Positions 5,586 through 10,218 of a stretch of 10,218 bases of DNA are shown one piece after another. The stretch lies in assembly GCA_028724485.1 (NCBI GenBank), contig JAQYCY010000113.1, positions 1 to 10,218 on the forward strand, written 5' to 3'. This DNA comes from CAG-917 sp028724485. GTDB taxonomy: Bacteria > Bacillota > Clostridia > Christensenellales > CAG-917. A program made the translations under genes and the position numbers. The notes below the pieces were generated by a model. The model was given only the letters and a program-made list of their open reading frames with translations, did no database searches and was not told where the DNA came from. How positions within the stretch are numbered: the stretch's first letter is position 1; every line of letters begins with the position of its first letter.

Positions 5586-7268
5586 TTATTTATTCTTTAT
5601 CGTATATTCGCCGCTGTAAATATTGTAAGTCAAAGATTGTTCTTGATTGTTTTGAACGTAATCGATTTTTATATGCTTTTTATCGATATATTCGCAGTTT
5701 TTGATTTCGCCGTCAAACTTCTTGAAGGTTTCTACAAGAGTTTGAAGTTGTTGCCCGTCATACGCCCCGACGTTGTCCGAAACAAAGAGAACCGAACCGA
5801 ACATATTGTTGATTTGAGCAAGAAGTTTCTTTTGTTCCCAATTATATTTAGGAACTTTCGGTCCGTCGTTACGAAGGAAGAATACGTCAGGGTCGTTAAG
5901 GAAAACTCTGTGATTCAAGTGACGACGGAAAATAGAGTTGTTCATAGCATTCTTTGCAGAAATGACTTCTTGGTTCGTGCATTTGCAATAGAATTTGTCT
6001 TTGAACGAAGTTTCGACGTCACAGCTGATACGGCAAGCGTCTACGATACCCCACGAAGGTCCGAGCGGAACGCCGCAACCGAGAATAAGTTTATCACGGC
6101 AACATTCGCGAAGGAATTGCATCGCCTCGCACATAAGTTCGCCACGAGTCTTATTGTTTCTCGGAATATAGCAAGCCGAATAAAGGAAATCGAGTTTAAC
6201 CATATCGAAGCCCCATTCGTCGAATACTTTGTCGAAAACGCTCTTGATATATTCTCTTACGCTCGGGATTTGGAAATCGAGAACCCAGAAACCGCCCCAA
6301 GCGAAACCGCCGTTGAATTTCTTACCTTTTTTGTTTCTGACAAGCCATTCAGGATGCTCCTTTGCGATTTTCGATTTAAACTCAGCCGAGAACGGTGCAA
6401 GCCAAAGACCTGCCATAATTCCCTTTGAATGAATTTTTTCGACAACAGGGGTAAGTCCGTTAGGAAACTTCTTAGCGTCAAGTTCGTGCCAGTCGCCGAC
6501 CTTAGATTCAAATCCGTCGTCGATTTGGAAAATATTGATTTTGTCGCCCGCTTTCGAAGTAATTCCTTCAAGGTCGCGAAGAATGATTTTTTCGTCGATT
6601 TTTTGGAAATAGTTATACCACGAAGTATAACCCGAAAGGTGGTCGAGTTTTAATTTCGGCAAATTCATTGCGCCGAAATACTTGTCGAAAACTTCGTCGT
6701 AAGTGCCGACGAATTTGCGAACGTCGCAAAGCAAGCGTTCACTGTCGATTGTAAGTCCTTCAAGGTCCTTTTCAATGGTGATAGTATTGTTTTTGACGTC
6801 AAAATAGATAATCGTATAACCCGTCTTTTCCGACATAGAGCCGATTAAAAGCATCTCTTTGTCGTTGTTGTTTCTAACGTAAGAATAAGTAAAGCTGTGG
6901 AAAAATCCCGCGCCGCCGTATTTCGTAAAGTCATAATCGCCGCAAGATTCGGCAAACGTTCTGATAATCGTTCTCGGTTTAGAAACGTTGCGCAAACCGA
7001 GTTGCTTGTCCTTTACGCCGTATTCTCTCGAAGTCGTCCAGCTTTGATAGCCGTTTACGAAAATCTTGTCGTCCTTTTCAAATTCAAAGTCGTAAATAAA
7101 GCAAGCCTTTTTAAGTTCGATTTTTTTATTAGGAACGATAGCAACGTTAAGACGGTCGTCGCTCTCGTTAATTTTTTTAAGAGTAAAAAGTTTGCTGTCT
7201 TCGGTTGCAATACATTTTTTGCCGTTTGAATAATATTCTAATTTAAATTTGTAATTGTTTAAGTTCAT
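5586..7268 (-). CDS. Alpha-galactosidase, glycoside hydrolase family 36 (Thermotoga GalA-like size class)
   Basis: This retaining glycosidase removes terminal alpha-1,6-linked galactose from melibiose, raffinose-type sugars or galactomannan fragments. At 560 aa it resembles the short GH36 enzymes rather than the roughly 720-aa ones. Residues 1 to about 200 form the expected beta-rich N-terminal domain with VNGYQSWTTS (71-80). The catalytic barrel runs from about 205 to 500: SGYTSWYNYF (212-221), FQIDDGFE (247-254), LWLAPF (288-293), FDMVKLDFLY (354-363) with probable nucleophile D360, and CRISCDVETS (412-421) with probable acid/base D417. A small C-terminal beta domain follows. No signal peptide is present, so it acts in the cytoplasm on imported oligosaccharides. 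It has its own promoter and leads the operon into yggS. A related GH36 specificity, such as alpha-N-acetylgalactosaminidase, cannot be excluded. Confidence 0.88.
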   Translation of the reverse strand: MNLNNYKFKLEYYSNGKKCIATEDSKLFTLKKINESDDRLNVAIVPNKKIELKKACFIYDFEFEKDDKIFVNGYQSWTTSREYGVKDKQLGLRNVSKPRTIIRTFAESCGDYDFTKYGGAGFFHSFTYSYVRNNNDKEMLLIGSMSEKTGYTIIYFDVKNNTITIEKDLEGLTIDSERLLCDVRKFVGTYDEVFDKYFGAMNLPKLKLDHLSGYTSWYNYFQKIDEKIILRDLEGITSKAGDKINIFQIDDGFESKVGDWHELDAKKFPNGLTPVVEKIHSKGIMAGLWLAPFSAEFKSKIAKEHPEWLVRNKKGKKFNGGFAWGGFWVLDFQIPSVREYIKSVFDKVFDEWGFDMVKLDFLYSACYIPRNNKTRGELMCEAMQFLRECCRDKLILGCGVPLGPSWGIVDACRISCDVETSFKDKFYCKCTNQEVISAKNAMNNSIFRRHLNHRVFLNDPDVFFLRNDGPKVPKYNWEQKKLLAQINNMFGSVLFVSDNVGAYDGQQLQTLVETFKKFDGEIKNCEYIDKKHIKIDYVQNNQEQSLTYNIYSGEYTIKNK

Positions 7269-7300
7269 AATTACCCCACAATATAGACTAAACTATAATA

Positions 7301-7329
7301 ATTATATATTATGAATTTTTAAAATGCAA
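7301..7329 (-). promoter_or_regulatory. Sigma-A-type promoter for the alpha-galactosidase-yggS-sepF-lspA-rluD operon
   Basis: Read on the minus strand: -35 TTGCAT (plus 7324-7329), a 17-bp AT-rich spacer, and a perfect -10 TATAAT (plus 7301-7306). Transcription would begin near 7294, about 26 nt before the ATG at 7268. That short leader holds a weak GGGG ribosome binding site (plus 7274-7277) and no obvious operator palindrome. Confidence 0.78.
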
Positions 7330-7334
7330 GAGAA

Positions 7335-7363
7335 ATAAAAAAATACGGGAACTTATTCCCGCA
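7335..7363 (-). terminator. Intrinsic terminator after the two-OB-fold SSB gene
   Basis: Stem CGGGAA/TTCCCG (plus 7346-7351 and 7356-7361) with a 4-nt loop. On the minus strand it is followed by TA and seven T (complement of 7337-7343). The plus-strand flank (cactttttagttttttt) is also T-rich, so it could work in both directions. It lies about 115 bp after the SSB stop and immediately before the next operon's promoter. Confidence 0.8.
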
Positions 7364-7401
7364 CTTTTTAGTTTTTTTAAAGTCGATTTCTCCCGTTTTT
7401 G

Positions 7402-7435
7402 TTAAGTTTATAACCACGCAAAGTTTTAAACTTAA
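7402..7435. repeat. Small inverted repeat in the SSB 3' untranslated region
   Basis: TTAAGTTT (7402-7409) and AAACTTAA (7428-7435) are perfect 8-bp inverted copies separated by 18 nt. They lie between the SSB stop (7477) and the terminator. The region is AT-rich, so chance is possible; it may be an extra 3' stem in the mRNA. Confidence 0.35.
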
Positions 7436-7476
7436 TTTACGGCAAATTTACAACAAATTTTGCTCGCCAATTAAGA

Positions 7477-8109
7477 TTATTCTTTATCGTCGTTTTCGTA
7501 AATCGAAATTTGACCGACGGAAACTTCATAAGCGATTTTCTTTTCAACGCTTCCGTCTTCGTGAGCTTTGTTATATTCGCGGCTTTGAATTCTGCCCAAA
7601 ATTCGGACTTTTTCGCCGACGTTGAACGTTTGCGCATATCTTGCATTTCTTCCCCACGCGATGCAAGGAATGTAATCCGACTTGTTGTACGCGCGATTTA
7701 CGGCAATCAGCATATCCGAAATTTCACGCTTAAACGGCGTCGTTCTGTAAATAGGTTGTTTGCAAACAAATCCTACAATTTCGATGGTGTTCGGGTTTTT
7801 CTCGTCGTCGTCTTCCAAAATTTCTCTGACGAAAACTCTTAAAATAAGTTTACTTTTGCCGTCGTCGATTTTGTTGTAACTTCTGAATTGTCCGCTGACC
7901 GTCATTCTCGTTCCGATTTTGGAGTTTTCTTCCGTCAACATTCTTTCCGAAATCGTAAGCGGAATTTCGTCGTACTGGTCGGAAAGCCTTTTCACTTTAA
8001 GCGAAGTTTCATAAAAGCCCTCGCCAAGCACTTCGTGTGAAAACACAGGTTCACTGCAAATCGTTCCCGATAAGTACACCTGATTGTTGAGCATTTGTTC
8101 GTTGTTCAT
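7477..8109 (-). CDS. Single-stranded DNA-binding protein family, two tandem OB folds
   Basis: The protein (210 aa) appears to contain two SSB-like OB folds. The first, about 8-97, runs from NNQVYLSGTICSEPVF through TRMTVSGQFRSYNK to LILRVFVREI. The second, about 107-205, carries NTIEIVGFVCKQPIYR, ISDMLIAVNRAYNKSDYIPCIAWGRNA, VGEKVRILGRIQSREYN and AYEVSVGQISI. The second half is the closer match to bacterial SSB, with the aromatic/basic pattern expected for binding single-stranded DNA. The end is acidic (ENDDKE) but lacks the DDxIPF tip that recruits partners in housekeeping SSB. GGAGG lies 5 nt before the ATG. The gene follows the deacetylase by 15 nt and is followed by a terminator. It is probably an accessory SSB rather than the replication SSB; that the first half is also an OB fold is inferred from its strand pattern. 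Confidence 0.8.
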   Translation of the reverse strand: MNNEQMLNNQVYLSGTICSEPVFSHEVLGEGFYETSLKVKRLSDQYDEIPLTISERMLTEENSKIGTRMTVSGQFRSYNKIDDGKSKLILRVFVREILEDDDEKNPNTIEIVGFVCKQPIYRTTPFKREISDMLIAVNRAYNKSDYIPCIAWGRNARYAQTFNVGEKVRILGRIQSREYNKAHEDGSVEKKIAYEVSVGQISIYENDDKE

Positions 8110-8124
8110 ATACGCCTCCGTTTT

Positions 8125-8889
8125 TTAATGGGTAGCCCTTTGTACCCCGTTTGCGTCGATTTTATAATCGTGTGTAGCGACGAGTTCGCTTAAACCGACA
8201 AACTTGAACCCTTTGTTTTTCAGCCCTTCCAACACAATAGGCAAGGCGTCTAGAACGTGGTCGGAATTGTTATGAAAAAGTACAATGTCACCGTTTTTTG
8301 CTCGCGGCAAAACACGTTCGGCAATCTGACCGCCGCTTAGTCCTTTCCAGTCAAGCGAGTCGATACTCCATTGAACTCCAATCATGTCCTTTTCTTCTAA
8401 TGTGGATAAAAGTAAATTATTGTAATCACCGAAAGGTGGTCTGAAGTAAATCGGGGTTTCCCCTGTAATCTTTTGTAATCTATTATTCACCGAATCGATT
8501 TCGGCGGAAATATCGGTTTTATTCAGCTTCGACATATGCGGATGATTCTCGCTGTGATTGCCGATATCAAAACCGCTGTCTGAAATCAATTTGGTTTCTT
8601 CGGGATATTTATCGATCCAGAAGCCGACCAAAAAGAAAGTGCCTTTTGCGCCGTAGCTGTTCATAATGTCGATTATGCCCTTAGTCTTGTCCGCTCCCCA
8701 TGCCGCGTCGAAAGTCAACGCTATGACCTTTTCTTCCGTTTCAACGCTGTATACAGGAACTTTTCTTGCGCTCTTACCGAAAAATACGGTTTGCGCATTA
8801 CCTACGCCGACGCATGTCAACGATAGTGCCAAAGCGAAAATCAATGTTAAGCCCAAAACAAGGCTTCTGCGTTTAACGACTAAGAACAT
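8125..8889 (-). CDS. Polysaccharide deacetylase, carbohydrate esterase family 4, PdaB/YlxY-like
   Basis: CE4 enzymes remove N-acetyl groups from peptidoglycan or related polymers outside the cell. The ATG at 8889 (254 aa) has AGGAG 7 nt upstream; an in-frame TTG at 8922 has no site. Residues 6-8 (KRR) precede a hydrophobic segment (about 10-31) and a possible cleavage site after GNA at 32, so the product is exported or membrane-anchored. Catalytic motifs are ALTFDAAWG (57-65, D61), HSENHPH (112-118, H112 and H116), RPPFGDYN (150-157), SLDWKG and LFHNN (H206). The TFDxxWG form of motif 1, without the second Asp of TFDDGP, and the QWSIDSLDW stretch are characteristic of the PdaB/YlxY group, associated with sporulation in Bacillus. 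The exact substrate is unknown. The upstream promoter could not be assigned convincingly. Confidence 0.9.
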   Translation of the reverse strand: MFLVVKRRSLVLGLTLIFALALSLTCVGVGNAQTVFFGKSARKVPVYSVETEEKVIALTFDAAWGADKTKGIIDIMNSYGAKGTFFLVGFWIDKYPEETKLISDSGFDIGNHSENHPHMSKLNKTDISAEIDSVNNRLQKITGETPIYFRPPFGDYNNLLLSTLEEKDMIGVQWSIDSLDWKGLSGGQIAERVLPRAKNGDIVLFHNNSDHVLDALPIVLEGLKNKGFKFVGLSELVATHDYKIDANGVQRATH

Positions 8890-9041
8890 TTCGTTACTCC
8901 TATAATATAACAATTTTTTCAATCTGTCACGGAAAACCGATGAGAAAGTTTGTCGAATTTTGTTGTTTTTTGTCTTGACAGATGAAATCTACTTATATTT
9001 ATGCAAAGTCATCTCGCCTTAAAACTTAAAACGCAAAATAA

Positions 9042-9070
9042 TTGACAAAATGCTTTCAAATTGTTTAAAT
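9042..9070 (+). promoter_or_regulatory. Candidate promoter of the divergent membrane protein gene
   Basis: A perfect -35 TTGACA (9042-9047), a 17-bp spacer and -10-like TTAAAT (9065-9070), or TAAATA with an 18-bp spacer. The predicted start point (about 9076-9078) coincides with the ATG at 9077, which would make the mRNA leaderless. A second TTGACA at 8975-8980 has only a poor -10 (tttatg at 8998-9003 with a 17-bp spacer). Confidence 0.45.
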
Positions 9071-9076
9071 AACTAT

Positions 9077-9811
9077 ATGAAGAAATTAAGCGAAAACGCA
9101 AAACTCAATTTGAACAAAACGGCTTTTTGGCTGTCGGCAATCTTTTCGGCTGTATTTGCCTTAACCTGCTTGTTGTTTTTAATTTACACAATTACTCTCA
9201 CCGTAGCGACCAAATCCGCCGTATACTTTTTCTTTACCTTCGGACTTTGCGTCCTTTCGGCTGAATTTTCACTACTGCTCTTTTACGTTGCTTTTATAAC
9301 CGTTTTGCCTAAAACGGGAAAAACATACGACAAGTTGCAATCGATAAGCGGCGGATTAAACGCCTCAAAAATAACGCTCGCCGTTTGCGCCGCCGTGTTT
9401 TTTATAATATTTGCCGCAGTAGGAAAAACAAGCGGTTTAAAAGCCGAGAAAAACGACTATTTAATTAGCAACGGCTATTATGCCGAAGCAAAAAAAATGG
9501 AAATAGGCATTTTCGAGAACGTCGACAAAATCGTTATCGAAATGCCGTCTAAAAACGTAATAATAAAAAGAACCGCTTCATCAAACGTTTCAATCAAATA
9601 CTATGACGCATACGACGGACAAGTCAAAATCGTCGCAAAAAACGGCAAACTCTTACTAACCGAAAAAGCAGACCCGAAGCCGAAAACGGCGTTAAACAAT
9701 ATGTGTTTCTTTTTGTTCGACGAAACGGCAAATAAAAAACAAATTATAGTTTTCGTTCCCGAAAACCTTAACATAACGGTAGACGGACCTTATATTTTAG
9801 CAAAGAACTAA
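9077..9811 (+). CDS. Membrane protein with three helices and a short DUF4097-like external domain
   Basis: Not recognised as a named gene. From the ATG at 9077 the product is 244 aa; an ATG at 9050 would add nine residues, but it lies inside the likely promoter spacer. Neither start has a Shine-Dalgarno. Hydrophobic helices lie at about 17-44, 47-78 and 98-117. The remaining ~125 residues are predicted extracytoplasmic and beta-rich: FENVDKIVIEMPSKNVIIKR, VSIKYYDAYDGQVKIVAKNGKLLLTEK and IIVFVPENLNITVDG. This strand-loop pattern resembles the start of DUF4097 (putative adhesin) repeats, but the protein stops where such domains normally continue, suggesting truncation. The last ~45 codons are duplicated downstream in decayed form. 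It is transcribed away from the deacetylase. A role at the envelope is inference only. Confidence 0.72.
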   Translation: MKKLSENAKLNLNKTAFWLSAIFSAVFALTCLLFLIYTITLTVATKSAVYFFFTFGLCVLSAEFSLLLFYVAFITVLPKTGKTYDKLQSISGGLNASKITLAVCAAVFFIIFAAVGKTSGLKAEKNDYLISNGYYAEAKKMEIGIFENVDKIVIEMPSKNVIIKRTASSNVSIKYYDAYDGQVKIVAKNGKLLLTEKADPKPKTALNNMCFFLFDETANKKQIIVFVPENLNITVDGPYILAKN

Positions 9812-9867
9812 TCAACAATTTGAACAAAATTTAATCATACATAATTGTTAAAATTGCTTGCTAAACG
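9678..9867. repeat. Tandem duplication, copy 1 (190 bp): 3' end of the membrane protein gene plus flank
   Basis: Copy 1 covers the last ~44 codons of the membrane protein gene, its TAA (9809-9811) and 56 bp beyond. It recurs directly at an offset of 190 bp (9868-10057). Within 9782-9867 versus 9972-10057 only three of 86 positions differ (9805, 9814, 9817). The first ~100 bp of each copy are far more diverged and contain indels. Confidence 0.88.
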
Positions 9868-10057
9868 ATTCGACAAACGGCATTGAGCAAAATGTGTTTT
9901 TTCCTTACTTTCGGAGCAAAAATCAAGAAAGAAGTTATGCCTTTTGTTCCCCAACCCTTAACGCAAGCGTTGACGGACCTTATATTTTAGCAAAAAACTA
10001 ATCGACGATTTGAACAAAATTTAATCATACATAATTGTTAAAATTGCTTGCTAAACG
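9868..10057. repeat. Tandem duplication, copy 2 (190 bp)
   Basis: Second copy of the 190-bp unit, directly abutting the first. The 3' 86 bp (9972-10057) are nearly identical to copy 1, including the C-terminal codons, the TAA at 9999-10001 and the AT-rich flank ending TTGCTTGCTAAACG. The -35 box of the downstream tRNA promoter (10048-10053) lies in this conserved end. Confidence 0.88.
9871..10001 (+). pseudogene. Decayed copy of the membrane protein gene's 3' end
   Basis: Conceptual translation around 9890-9960 gives MCFFL, then KIKKEVMPFVPQPL, which aligns with MCFFLF...NKKQIIVFVPENL of the intact gene. A frame change then leads into VDGPYILAKN followed by TAA, identical to the real C-terminus. 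There is an in-frame stop upstream (TGA near 9883), no start codon with a ribosome binding site, and no single frame spanning the whole. It is a remnant of the tandem duplication or of a former paralogue. Confidence 0.75.
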
Positions 10058-10076
10058 GTCTGCAATATGTTATATT
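10048..10076 (+). promoter_or_regulatory. Promoter of the tRNA-Leu gene
   Basis: -35 TTGCTA (10048-10053), a 17-bp spacer and -10 TATATT (10071-10076) preceded by TGT, an extended -10. Start near 10083, about 7 nt before the mature tRNA. The upstream 9998-10045 is strongly AT-rich and could act as an UP element. Confidence 0.68.
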
Positions 10077-10089
10077 TATACACGGTTCC

Positions 10090-10176
10090 GCCGGTGTGGT
10101 GAAATTGGCAGACGCACTGGACTCAAAATCCAGCGGTAGTGATACCGTGCCGGTTCAAGTCCGGCCGCCGGCACCA
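10090..10176 (+). tRNA. tRNA-Leu (anticodon CAA)
   Basis: An 87-nt type II tRNA. The acceptor stem pairs GCCGGTG (10090-10096) with CGCCGGC (10166-10172) with one G-U wobble. The anticodon stem is CTGGA/TCCAG (10117-10121, 10129-10133) around the loop CTCAAAA, placing anticodon CAA at 10124-10126, which reads UUG. The long variable arm CGGTA-GTGA-TACCG is characteristic of leucine tRNAs. The T arm is GCCGG-TTCAAGT-CCGGC. The terminal CCA (10174-10176) is encoded. Confidence 0.96.
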
Positions 10177-10178
10177 AC

Positions 10179-10216
10179 AAAAGAACTCAATGCAAAGCAT
10201 TGAGTTCTTTTATTTT
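10179..10216 (+). terminator. Intrinsic terminator after tRNA-Leu
   Basis: A long perfect hairpin: arms AAAGAACTCAATGC (10180-10193) and GCATTGAGTTCTTT (10197-10210) with a 3-nt loop, followed by a T-rich tail (tatttt). It starts 3 nt after the tRNA CCA. Because the arm beyond the T-tract is A-rich on the other side, it may also serve the opposite strand. Confidence 0.88.
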
Positions 10217-10218
10217 AA

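Noticed and set aside
7437..7646. 69-residue minus-strand open frame overlapping the SSB 3' end
   Set aside because: Shifted-frame shadow of the SSB gene; lysine-rich, with no ribosome binding site.
8890..8922. Upstream TTG start for the deacetylase, adding 11 residues
   Set aside because: No ribosome binding site precedes it, while the ATG at 8889 has AGGAG at 7 nt and gives a normal signal-peptide start.
8898..8930. Promoter GTGACA-17 bp-TATTAT directly before the deacetylase
   Set aside because: Its start point would fall at or after the AGGAG ribosome binding site, removing it from the mRNA, so it is unlikely to be the main promoter.
8980..9015. Inverted repeat AGATGA...TCATCT in the divergent intergenic region as an operator
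   Set aside because: Only 6 bp per arm with 24 nt between; expected by chance and not clearly linked to either promoter.

Overview
The window reads as chromosomal DNA from an AT-rich, Firmicutes/Clostridia-like bacterium, probably uncultured. Three things point there. The gene order yggS(ylmE)-sepF(ylmF)-lspA-rluD(ylyB) resembles the division/lipoprotein neighbourhood of Gram-positive genomes. There is a PdaB/YlxY-type polysaccharide deacetylase. Ribosome binding sites are of the GGAG type and promoters are AT-rich sigma-A-like. The standard genetic code applies. No phage, IS, CRISPR or defence gene was seen.

Minus-strand unit 1 (about 2619 to 1): a strong promoter (2591-2619) drives a PLP aminotransferase, tyrS, and the first 23 codons of a YigZ/IMPACT-family gene that runs off the left edge. 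The genes are joined by 1-nt and 4-nt stop/start overlaps. The 110-nt leader holds a possible long-range stem but no T-box.

Minus-strand unit 2 (7329 to 2636): a promoter (7301-7329) drives a cytoplasmic GH36 alpha-galactosidase, yggS, sepF, lspA and an RluA/RluD-family pseudouridine synthase, with overlaps of 8, 1 and 8 nt between the last four. After rluD come about 330 bp of AT-rich DNA containing a degenerate tandem array of 22-bp period (about 2728-2903), then an intrinsic terminator (2636-2664).

Minus-strand unit 3 (8889 to 7335): a membrane-anchored or secreted PdaB-like polysaccharide deacetylase followed by a protein with two SSB-type OB folds, closed by a terminator (7335-7363) that sits directly before the unit 2 promoter.

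Plus strand (9042 to 10218): a divergent three-helix membrane protein with a short DUF4097-like external domain, perhaps translated from a leaderless mRNA. Its 3' end and downstream flank (190 bp) are tandemly duplicated. The coding half of the second copy has decayed into a pseudogene, while the last 86 bp differ at only 3 positions. The second copy leads straight into the promoter of a tRNA-Leu(CAA) gene with its own terminator.

Most of the window is housekeeping. The parts that standard gene calls do not explain are the 22-bp array, the unevenly conserved 190-bp duplication next to the tRNA, the SepF without its usual N-terminal membrane helix, and the double-OB SSB paired with a cell-wall deacetylase.
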